This document shows positions 49,771-59,293 of a stretch of 64,000 nucleotides of DNA, in pieces. A model generated the notes under the pieces. It was not told the DNA's origin. It saw only the letters and a list, made by a program, of their open reading frames with translations, and did no database searches. The position numbers were made by a program, and so were the translations under genes. How positions within the stretch are numbered: the stretch's first letter is position 1; each line of letters begins with the position of its first letter. This stretch comes from Piper betle (lineage: Eukaryota > Streptophyta > Magnoliopsida > Piperales > Piperaceae), in assembly GCA_033002965.1 (NCBI GenBank), contig JAURVB010012608.1, forward strand, positions 1 through 64,000. Reading direction: 5' to 3'.

Positions 49771-51562
49771 ATGGACGCCTTCGCTCGCACCTCTCCGTTT
49801 CTCCACAACTCCGCCCAACTCCTCCGACCTCCGCTTCTACTCCTCCTTCGCTTCCATCTCCCCGTCGCCCTTCTCCTCAAGCCTGTCGTCGTCTCCCTTC
49901 GGATTCTCTTCTCGGTCGCGCCTTTGGATCTCCCTCGCCGGTGAGCTCGCCTCGTTTCGGCGGCGGAGCGGGAGGCGGACGCCCGTCTTCCGTCGCATTT
50001 GTACTAGGCGGTGGTTGCGTCCGAGGATCGGGGGTTCTTCCACCATTTTGGGACCCGGTTGGGGGTCTCTCGCCCGATTTTGTCCCTCTCTGCTCGTGGC
50101 GGCGGCAGCACCATCACCCGGCAGGTTTGTGTACCATGGTTGCTACTATGTTTAGCTATTGTATGTTCTTTGCTCATACCAGTTTGGGCGTTCGATAGTA
50201 ATTCTTTTGTTGCATTTGATTCTTTTAGGGTTATTGAATTTTTGTATAGTCGTTGTACATGTGAGCTGATTTGATTTGTGTTTAAATTTCATAGCTTGTG
50301 AAGAAAGTCTTTCTATTTCCCGATCGGACAATCTCACGAAAAATTGTAGTGATGATTTTGGCGCATGCATTGGAAGGAGGTTGTCCAAATGGCAGATTCT
50401 ACGAGCGTATTTGAGTGTGGTGAGTATAATTTTCAGCTGTCTGCAAAGGATCGGCTCTACTATATTTCTATGTTTCATGTTTATCTTCTATGAGTTAGTG
50501 GTAACTATATGCGTAATTATGGAATCGGGGAAGAAACTGTTTGTGAATTAAAGAGAAAAACCGTTGCATTTGGATTCAAGCAATGGCACAGTGAAGTTCT
50601 TATCTTCTTCTTCTGCTTCTCGGTCTTCCCCAAGACTTCAATCTTGGTTTTTCGTCACCCTTATGTAATTCCCCATTTCTTCCTTATAATTTTCGATATG
50701 AGATTGATTTGTAACAGATTATTCCCTTAAAATTGTTATGATGGAAATGAAATGAAGAGTTTCTAGTGCATCATACGTATTTTTTGATGTCCAGTATGTG
50801 TTTGAGTATTGAGATTCTAATTTAGCCAATGCCAGATAATAAGAGGAAAGTTATAGCAATCACAAAATCTTGTTGGTTATAAGCTTTACTCTTACACTCT
50901 GATCATTGGTCGAAGAGCTGTTGAACTATAATATTGAAATCTTTAAATGCAAAGTTGGTTGTCGTTGCATTTGTGTGATATTGTGATCTATCATCTGAGT
51001 TAACCAAAAAGGAAGTTTTATGCCACAGATATACTGGGGACATAGGGTTTATGGAGTTGAGGCAGCCTCGGCCTTTTACTTTGGCAAGGATGCTTTCTTT
51101 CTTACCTTGGGCGAATCTGCTATGCTTGTTGGGAATATTCCTGCTCCTGATTGTTTATCACCACTTAGAGAACTAAGCAGGTGTGCTATTCTTTTACTTA
51201 TAGAATGAAAAACGAAAAGAAAGGAATACAATTTCTTACCTCTCCATATTTAATTTTATTTGAGCTTTCTAATGACTTTAATTAATGATGACTCTAGCAG
51301 AGGCAAGAGATGTCAAGCTAGAACATTGAGAAGGATGGTCGGAGCAGGATTCCTCGATGTAAAGATTGCTCTGGATGTTATCAATGAACCCTTGTATCTG
51401 CGTGAAGACTTACAACAGAATTTCTTGCTTAATGAGCCAATTAGGGAGCACAAAGCAGGTCGTCTCAAGGAAATTTGGGATTGGGAATTGGCCAGCAGTG
51501 TATGGGAGGTGAAAGAAGGGATGGAAAAGTCGTCTTCGTTAGTGGAGAGTAAAGCAAGATAA
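49771..51562 (+). pseudogene. GT51 peptidoglycan transglycosylase-like gene, 4 exons, disrupted
   Basis: Exons: 49771-50124, 50295-50419, 51029-51180 and 51301-51562, about 298 codons. The N-terminus MDAFARTSPF leads into a long hydrophobic anchor (LLLLLRFHL to LRILFSV), then AVVASEDRGFFHHFG with the family's catalytic Glu, GGGSTITRQ, LVKKVFLFPDRTISRKIV, LSKWQILRAYLS, IYWGHRVYGVEAASAFYFGK, LTLGESAMLVGNIPAP and QARTLRRMV. This is the order of bacterial GT51 transglycosylase domains, without a penicillin-binding domain. Disruptions: in-frame TGA at 49942, in-frame TAG at 50005, and one base missing near 50373-50380. The catalytic-region spacing after HHFG is also unusual. A 67-base intron from 49941 to 50007 would remove both stops but breaks phase and would be very short. 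The plant family presumably descends from the cyanobacterial plastid ancestor; that origin is inference. Confidence 0.75.
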
Positions 51563-51911
51563 ATAATTCTGTTATTCCGTGTGCACATTAGTAATGGGCC
51601 TTTTGAGGCCCATCAAACATATGCCGAACAAGCCCAGCCCACCATCTTCGAGGCACGATCCCTCGCGAGCCTCGCTAGCAGTCGTCCCTCCTCCATACCA
51701 CCCCCTTCCGTACAATCCTTCCTTTCTCCTCTTTTGGGCGGCGCCGGCGATGGCTCGCCCGTAACCTCCCTTCCACGACCACCACCACCACCAATCCAAG
51801 CATCCTCTAAGGTGATTTTCTTATTTTCGATTTAGAAGTTTCAATCTTTTGTCCCTCATGCCCAACCTATTTTGTTCTGGATTTTTCCTGATGTTATTTG
51901 AACCTAGGAAC

Positions 51912-53541
51912 ATGTTGAATTCCGATGGTGGTGCCTTCTTCAACCCTTTGAGCTACAACGAACCTTGTAATCTTCTCTGCCTGTTTTTCTTTGGCTGTTG
52001 TTTTTGGTTTGCTCTTGTTCCGTCTGATGTGTGCGGTTTTCGCAGTTCATGGGGGCGCGGCGGGCGGCAAGGTGGAGTTGCAGTGGAACAGCAGCTGCCA
52101 GGCGAAGAGGAGGAGGTTGAAGGAGCAAGAGCTGTTTTTGGACAATTCCCAGATTTCGTCGGTTGATTTCCTGCAAGCCGCCGGGTCTGTGTCGACGGGG
52201 CTGGGGCTCTCGCTCGACGATCGGAGGGTCGACTCGTCGTCTGGGGAGTCCCGGTTTTGGTGTCCTCGGTTGATGAGGAGATTGTGCGCGAGATCCAGCG
52301 GCAGGATGTGGAGATGGATCGGTTTGTTAAATTGCAGGTTGCCAGCCCTTTGATAAAATTTTGTTGCTATAGATATTGTCTAGTCTCTCCTCTTTTTTTT
52401 TTTTTGGTTGTTAGGAAGGTCCTTTTTGTGTTTGCTGCAATCGAAAATATGATCTTCATGTTATGAGAAAGACGGCGTTTTGGGTCTCTGATATGTACTT
52501 AATTGCGGGGTTATCTGTTGCCGAGAGGCATATATTTAGTTGTATACATTCGATGGTTGCCAACTTTGTCATGCTCTCTTTTGCCATCTGTGGATGCTTC
52601 TCTTCATCTCCAAAATTCCAGTTTGGCCGCTACTGCTGTCGAAAATTTGCTCTAGAACGTTGATATAGTACTTGCAATTGGCTGTTGAGGGTATTATTTC
52701 TATGCAATTTGATTAGGTTCAGCAGAATATATAATGATTTATTGGGCCTCCTATTCATCATGCCCATGGTGCTTTTTGTTGCAAAAAATAGAAATTCATT
52801 TTACATGCATGTTTGATATTATGAACGTTTAACTAGATCATGAACTTTAGACAAACGTGTAAAGTTCTGTAAATATTGTTTAATATGTGTTGTTTGTTCT
52901 CGAGTCTAGTTGACGTTTCGCAGTGGTCAGTGATATGCTTTCGGAAACCAGTTTCACGTCATTTTAATTTAGGCGAGGCTTGATGTTACTACTCTTTTGA
53001 GCTGCAGGGCGAGCAACTGAGGCAGGCGATATTGAAGAAGGTTCAAGCTGTCCAACTTCAGGCCCTATCCATTGCTGAAGAAAGGGTGTTCCAGAAACTT
53101 CGCCAAAAGGAAGCAGAGGTTGAATCCATCAACGAGAGGAACAGTGAGCTTGAAGAGAGGATGAAGCAGCTTACTGTTGAAGCAGGGGCGTGGCAGCAAC
53201 GAGCTAAATGCACTGAGGGCATGATTACATCTCTTAGATATAATCTGCAACAAGTCGTGGCTCAAAGCCGGGATAGTAAAGAAGGGTGTGGAGATAGTGA
53301 GGTGGATGATACAGCCTCTTATTGCAACGGCGGGCCGTCCCTTGATTTTCAACTTCTAGTAAACGAAGATAGTAAGGTTATAAAGGACTTCATGATATGT
53401 AAGGTGTGCAGAGTGAATGAAGTATGCATGCTTTTATTGCCTTGCAGGCATCTTTGCCTGTGCAAGAACTGTGAGAGTAAGCTAAGTTTCTGTCCATTAT
53501 GTCAGTCATCAAAATTTATTGGCATGGAGGTCTACATGTGA
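51912..53541 (+). CDS. BOI-related RING-type E3 ubiquitin ligase, 3 coding exons
   Basis: Coding exons: 51912-51966, 52046-52337 and 53008-53541, total 293 residues. A 5' UTR intron probably ends at CCTAG just before 51908. The protein starts MLNSDGGAFFNPLSYNEP. It continues with a nuclear-signal-like QAKRRRLKEQE, SVSTGLGLSLDD, EIVREIQRQDVEMDRFVKLQ joined to GEQLRQAI, a coiled coil with KLRQKEAEVESINERNSELE, and a conserved Trp segment AWQQRA. The C-terminal RING is CKVC...CMLLLPCRHLCLC...C...CPLC. BOI-group ligases act in pathogen and stress-related cell death control and gibberellin signalling; this member's role is not known. One C is missing in the run 52250-52252: restoring it joins SSSGES to PVLVSSVDEEIV, and exon 2 becomes phase-correct. 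The gene starts only about 350 bases after the GT51 stop. Confidence 0.9.
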
Positions 53542-54879
53542 CAAAACCCAATCGGGTTGATTGTGGTATGTTTTTATAGTATTTCGACATGTTGGTACTA
53601 GTGATTGTGCCAAGCGTGTTTGTTTAGCTGCCTTTATACAAATACATCTGCACTCTATTGTACCTGTAACTTGTTACACTTAAGGTATACATCAATAAAA
53701 TATCTCACTATTTTATACGGTTCATGCCGAAAGTGACATTAAAAACTTTAAGTGCATGCAAATTCCTTTATCCATTTATTTTGCGTAGTGTTAAGCACTT
53801 TTGAGTTTTTGTGATTGTTACAAACAAGATTTTGCTACTTTGTTCTTCATTTTTACTTCCATTGGTATCTAATATTCCCCGTTATTGCCATTGAGGGTTG
53901 CTAGGAGTTTCAAGGATAGTTGCTCTGCTGTGTCAATAACATCTTACTAGTTTACTGATACTATCCTGACATTTATGTTGCTTGCCTGTTGAACAATTAG
54001 TGAATGAACAAACAGCGAATTCGTTCTCTATTTTTTAAAAGTTTTTTTGGCCATTTGTTATGTGTTTTTACCCGTGTTGCCATCTTGTCTTCCCGTCGCT
54101 TGATTTCTCTCATATTGACTTGAAAACTGTTTTTTATTGCAAGCAGCGTGCCTTGTCGTAGTTTGATCACTCCTTAAGTGCATATTTTTCTGTTTTCAGT
54201 ATAAGTTCTAAATAAAAAATTTTGAGTGGTTAATGTATATTTGTCTATGGGGGAGGAGGATTCTACATATTGAAATGATGCTGAAAGGCCCATAAGTCGT
54301 CACCTTCCATATATTTGTTGGCTGTTACTTTTATATTTTTAGTCTGCATTAGAAATGTTAGTCTTGAAGAAGCTGATGGGGCTGTTCAGGTGTTCGGAAG
54401 ACTGCTTAATACTTGTGGAATATATGAAATGTTTTCATTTCGGTGTCATCTGCTATATGTATGACAAGTTCATAGACTGCAGCCTATGGGGCTTCGCGTT
54501 TTGCTGCCAGCATGAAATTTACTTCTGTGCATAAAAAGTGGAAGAAAAATGGGTTATAATGAGAGTGGTATCAAATAATACCACAGGGTATGTTAAGTGA
54601 GAACTATGTTTGCTCACTTTTGATTCAATAATGAAAATGATTTCTGTGAGGAAATGCAAACTTTTTGATCCTTTTTTCTTAGCTGATGCTTAATCCTTTT
54701 GTTTTTCCCCGAAGTGTTCTTCAGATGTTGCATACTCTAGGTTTCCCAGCTTTTTTTCGTTTTTGGTGTGTTTTTATGAGTTAGAAAGTGGCTTCTATTC
54801 ATTTCCATTCCCGCGAAAGTTTCAAATCCTCCCTTCCCTAACTTCATCATCTTTCTCAACTTCAATCTCATGATCTTGA
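53542..54879. other. 3' flank of the RING gene and spacer
   Basis: A likely poly(A) signal, AATAAA, lies near 53694. The remaining 1.1 kb is T-rich without a recognised gene. Confidence 0.55.
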
Positions 54880-55134
54880 GGAACTCAGTTGGGAAAAACA
54901 GCCTAGTTATTGTTCAGTATGTGACGATGAGGAAGTTGCTGACTTGCGGTACGAGTTTCCTGTCTCGGCTCCGGCGAATGTGTCTGGTTTGAGCAGTGAC
55001 GATCGAGATGGGCGAGATTTTGTTTGACAGTGAGTCGAGGATAGTGACAGCGAGAGTGAGAAAGATGGGATGAATTTGACGATCCTAATGCATACCTAAA
55101 GCTCAAGGCAAGGTATTACAAGGTGGGTGCTTAC
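54880..55134 (+). pseudogene. CDC45 pseudogene, upstream part
   Basis: Reads (with a frame change) VIVQY, then DDEEVADLRYEFPVSAPANV, GLSSDD, then KLKARYYKVGAY, all matching the middle of plant CDC45, the replication helicase cofactor. It breaks exactly at the target duplication CTTAC of the LTR retrotransposon and resumes at 61287. Everything N-terminal to about a quarter of the protein is missing. A stop follows GRDFV. Confidence 0.8.
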
Positions 55135-57037
55135 TGTTACAGCCTTGATTCGTGGACGTCCCGGGAACCAGGGTTTGGGTGTTGTTTCTGGATTCCCTAC
55201 GTCCATGAAGGGGATAGCAGTGGTTATCCGAGTGGTGGAAACAACACACCGAGGCTAACCCGTGATTATGTTGCAGTCCAAACCGAGTTGCACGATGCTG
55301 CTGGAGGACCGAGCATGCCGGTGGAGCAAGGTGTCGGGAACAGCAGCAAGTGTCGGCACATGGGTCGGTATTCGGTGTACCGAGCATGTGGCCGAGTCCA
55401 GGTCAAGAAACCTCAAGTTGTTGCTGATCGGTGTTTGGGTCGGCATATCGAGGTTGTGGTGCAACCGTGGACCGAGCAGGCTACCGAGCCGAGTACGCAG
55501 CGTAGGGTGCCGAGCATTCGCTAGTACCGAGCAAAATAGCGGAACCGTGCTGGAAAACTGTACCGAGCACTGTAGCGGGCGAGCGCGGGTCGTGCGCGCT
55601 GCTGCGCGAGCGCGCGGGTGCGCGGGCGTGCGCGGGCGCGCGATGGCGCGCGCTGCTGTTCGTGCGAGCGGGCGCGCGCGGGTGTGCGCGCAGGCGTGCG
55701 AGCGGGCAGATGCTGGTGAACGCGACAGTGCAGGGGCATGCACGAGCGGTGGTGCTGGTTCAGGGCGATGTTGGTGAACCATTGCTGGCAGTTGGTCGGT
55801 GAGTTGCTGCGGGAGGTTGAGCCATGTCTGGACGGTGCTGGAGTCGAGCCGGCGGGCGCGACGGGAGGACCAGCGGTGCAGCCAAGGCGGTTAGGAGGAA
55901 GCTTCCTGGACGTGCTGGAGTATCTTGGTGAAGATATGCAGTTATCCAGATTGGGCGTTTAGGAAGTTATCTGCAACTAACTGCTGGAGATAAACTTGAA
56001 GGCCGTTGGATGAACCTGGACGGGAGATGGGCTAGGTTGCTGAACACGGTGGATCTTGCAGATCTCTGGAGTTGAAGATGCTGGCAGATTCGGAGTTATC
56101 TTGGAGCAGCAGTTCGTGGGAGTATATAAGGGTTAGGCCAGACGTGGAGAAGAGGACTTCTCTTCGATGGACGGAAGAGAACTTCTCTTTGACGGACTGA
56201 AGAGGGGGCCGATTGGGTACTTGTTCTCGTGGTGAGACTTGCTGATCGATGTGCAACGTGAGCAACCTGGAGAGGGAAGAAGCGAGGGAGTTGCTGCAGC
56301 CGGCGCTGGGAGTAGTGCTGGAATTCCAGACGCTTGCTTGAATCCAAGGTGCACGTTGTGAGGTTGCTGGTGTTGGCAACTGGGAGGGTTACTCGGGCCA
56401 GGTAATCCTTGTGTGAGTTCCTTTGTATTTTGGGTACATTGGGGCGAGGCTGTGGGGGCTGTCCACAAGCCGAGCGAGTGCTTAAGAGAGGAGTCGAGTA
56501 CTTGTAATGCCTTGTATTGACAGATTAATATAAGGTTGGGGTTTCCCCGTATATCTGTGTTGTGTTCGTTGTCTGACGTTTTAGGCAGGGAACCTTAGTA
56601 CCGGGTCGTGGTCGAGGTTTACAAGGCGACGGTGGTTGCTGAGACGAACAGGGACAGAGGCACGATCTCTACCAGGCGTGTTGCTGGTAGGGCGATCGGG
56701 CAGTGCTGCGGTGGTGGTGCTGTTTGACTCCTGGAACAGCCTATCGGCAAGGCGTGCCGATAGCCAGGAGTGCTGTCGAAGTGTTGGTGCGTGGCCAGAC
56801 ACGGGTGATCGATCAAGGGCGCTGTTTGAGGGCAACACCGAACGGGTGAATCTGCTGGACGTGCAGGGGTCAACCTCGGTGGTGCGTATTGCGGCCGAAC
56901 ACGAGTGTAGTGTTTGTGGCCTTGGCTCCCGCTATTGCGTGTTGAGTGTCAGGCTGAGTGTTCCCAGGGAGGGGAATACGCCGCACAGGCAGCGACTCGG
57001 AGGCGAAAAATTCGACCTTACGAACGGGCCTGTGACA
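55135..57037 (+). repeat. 5' LTR (1903 bp)
   Basis: Starts TGTTACAGCC and ends CCTGTGACA. It contains a CG-dinucleotide-rich tract at about 55575-55705 and a probable TATA motif, GTATATAAG, at about 56121, which is the likely transcription start zone. Confidence 0.93.
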
Positions 57038-57039
57038 GA

Positions 57040-57051
57040 AGGTATCGGAGC
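57040..57051 (+). other. Primer-binding site, initiator Met-tRNA type
   Basis: AGGTATCGGAGC, two bases after the 5' LTR, matches 10 of 12 positions of TGGTATCAGAGC, the usual complement of the plant initiator tRNA-Met 3' end. Confidence 0.8.
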
Positions 57052-57109
57052 GTGGTTCACGTGCGAAGGACCATTCTCATTCAGCAGAAGACCTTGGTGG
57101 GACGATCAC

Positions 57110-58255
57110 ATGGAGACACGATCGGTTGATGCTCTTAAGGATAGAGTGGCACGGCTAGAGGTGTTGGTTGGAGGGCCGACCAATGGTGGGGATAATAACC
57201 ACACGGTGTTCAATCGGCTGGAAACCCTGACCGAGGTAATGGAGCGGGTGGCCGATGCACCGGAATCTAGTGCGGTGCGAGACAACGAAATGGCTGAGAT
57301 GATCGAGAATCTCAGGGTTGGTTTGGAGGAGATGCGGTCAGAGATGGCTCTTCTGAGGCGTGCAGTACTCAACCAGCCTCAGCACATTGTTGCTGACCAG
57401 GCGGCCGAGCTTCCAGGAAGGCTTAAGGTGCCTGAGCCAACGAAGTTTGGAGGAGACAGGTCGTCTAAAGATCTGGAAAACTTCATCTGGGAGTTACAGG
57501 AGTATTTTCGAGCTGCCGGGATCCCTTCTCCGAAACAGGTCTCGATAGCCAGTATGTTCCTAACTGGCGACGCCAAATTGTGGTGGCGGACACGCACCGA
57601 GGACGGAGAGAAAGCTGGACGTCCTAGTGTGGAGACTTGGGAGAATATGAGAGAAGAACTCAGGGACCAATTTCTGCCAACCAATACGGCTTGGGTGGCG
57701 AGAGAAGCTTTGATGAAGCTTCGTCAGAATGGAACGGTACGCGAGTACGTGAAGCAGTTCAGTTCGTGTTTATTGGACATCAATGACATGTCAGAAAGCG
57801 ATAAACTCTTTAACTTCGTGTCGGGGTTGCAACCTTGGGCGCAAATGGAACTGAAGAGACAAAAGGTGCAGGATGTGCAGTCAGCTTTGAGTGCAGCGGA
57901 TGCCTTAGTCGATCTCGGGTTTGCGACTGGTCATGGTGTAGGTGACCGAGGTCCCAGAAAGGGCAATACGGCGGGCAGTGATCGGAGATCATTTAGGCCG
58001 AGACCGAAGGAAAGGAGGGGATTCGTACCCAGGGCCGAGCCAGAGAGTTCCCAGAGTGGTGAGGGAAGGCAGATCCGGTGCTTCTCATGTTCGGGACCGC
58101 ATCGAGTGAAGGACTGCCAGAACAAACCAAGGGGGAAGGTGGCTGCAGTACAGGCCGGGGAGATTTCTGATTCAGACGAGCTAGTTCGCCTATCGACGCT
58201 ACAGATGGTGCGACCTCTGAGGGCTGAACAGCCTAAGCCGCGAGGCTTAGGGTGA
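57110..58255 (+). CDS. gag: Retrotransposon Gag polyprotein
   Basis: About 381 residues. An N-terminal coiled-coil-like part (SVDALKDRVARLEVLVG) is followed by the retrotransposon gag domain: LKVPEPTKFGGDRSSKDLEN, ASMFLTGDAKLWWRTR, WENMREELRDQFLPTN, GTVREYVKQFSSCLLDI, DKLFNFVSGLQPWAQMEL. A basic linker and a CX2CX3HX4C zinc knuckle, CFSCSGPHRVKDC, come next. It would form the capsid-like particle. The frame is fully open. It is also open upstream through the LTR to 56636, but the ATG at 57110 is chosen because it follows the primer-binding site. There is no fused protease or pol. Confidence 0.92.
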   Translation: METRSVDALKDRVARLEVLVGGPTNGGDNNHTVFNRLETLTEVMERVADAPESSAVRDNEMAEMIENLRVGLEEMRSEMALLRRAVLNQPQHIVADQAAELPGRLKVPEPTKFGGDRSSKDLENFIWELQEYFRAAGIPSPKQVSIASMFLTGDAKLWWRTRTEDGEKAGRPSVETWENMREELRDQFLPTNTAWVAREALMKLRQNGTVREYVKQFSSCLLDINDMSESDKLFNFVSGLQPWAQMELKRQKVQDVQSALSAADALVDLGFATGHGVGDRGPRKGNTAGSDRRSFRPRPKERRGFVPRAEPESSQSGEGRQIRCFSCSGPHRVKDCQNKPRGKVAAVQAGEISDSDELVRLSTLQMVRPLRAEQPKPRGLG

Positions 58256-59281
58256 TATATGTTCCATGGAGAACGGGAGACGGGTGTCAGCGTTAGTTGA
58301 CACAAGGGGTGACGTCTTCCGACAGAGGCCAAGACCCCAGCCTGGGTATCAGGGAGGATACCCCGGCGAGTTGGCGAGGTGCGTGTGGTCCTGCAGGGTG
58401 TGGATATGCGGGGCGTGTTCGTGATCTTAGTGTGGGACTTCTTGAAGTTAGCCAACGGGTTCAAGAAGGACTTCGGGGATTGCAAGAGTGAGTTGCTGCA
58501 TGCGGGCAAGGTGAAGCTCTATATCCTTGTCTGGGGAGTAAGACAGCGGTCCATGTGGTGGACATCAGATATTCGGTTGTGACTTTCGTTCCTATGGGTG
58601 GTGCAGGAGGCCGGATGCTCACTACCATCAGTTGATGATCAAGGTACCAGCTGATGATGAGACACCATCGGATCAAGAGTATCACTTGATGAAGAGGGTG
58701 CGTCGACAAACTACCAGCTATTTCCTCGGGTGCGAGAGACTGTTCTTAATGAGCAGGGTTTGTATGTCTAGAGCCTTCATGGGGTGATCCACGACCATGT
58801 CGACCAGGGCTGCTACAAATCGGCAAGCTGATGAAGTGTGGGTTTGCAGGGAGGCAAATCCGTCTTCTCTATTCCCTCTCATCTAGTAAGACAGCCACTA
58901 GATGGGGTGAGTGCGTACTGGGCCAATTACCAGACGTGCTTTACATGGAGGAGAGAAGAGACAGTTGAATGGAAGACACTGGCTACATTGCAACGCCTTA
59001 CAGCTGCTTAGGGCCGGCAGTTCTCGGTACCACGGGGAACTGTATGGACGAGTCGGGTGGAGACTCGGACCCAGAAGCAAGGAGCAGATGGCCGATGTAA
59101 GCATGTGGGTGTACATGCGAGGTCTGAGTATACAGGACCGGGGGCTATGCAATGGTGAGGCTGGGACCATGGTGCGGCGAGTCTGTGATACTGAGCGCGG
59201 CGACGGTACTATGGGAGAATGGATTCAACTTGTTTGCGTGGAGGACTGACCTTCCTTCCGATGAGGACATCGGCTTTCATT

Positions 59282-59293
59282 GGTCGGGGAGGA
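59282..59293 (+). other. Polypurine tract
   Basis: GGTCGGGGAGGA lies immediately before the 3' LTR, in the expected place for plus-strand priming. Confidence 0.75.

Noticed and set aside
49941..50007. 67-base intron removing both stops from the GT51 gene
   Set aside because: GT...AG ends are present, but it is shorter than usual for plants, breaks phase without a further error, and removes a stretch (LVSAAEREADARLPSHLY) that looks coding.
55255..55782. Long Arg/Ala-rich open frames on both strands in the LTRs
   Set aside because: They come from the CG-dinucleotide tract, which is stop-poor in all frames; no domain is seen.
56636..57109. N-terminal extension of Gag starting inside the 5' LTR
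   Set aside because: The frame happens to stay open through the LTR end and primer site. The start at 57110 after the primer site is where Gag of such elements begins, and the 3' LTR copy of this segment has a different end.
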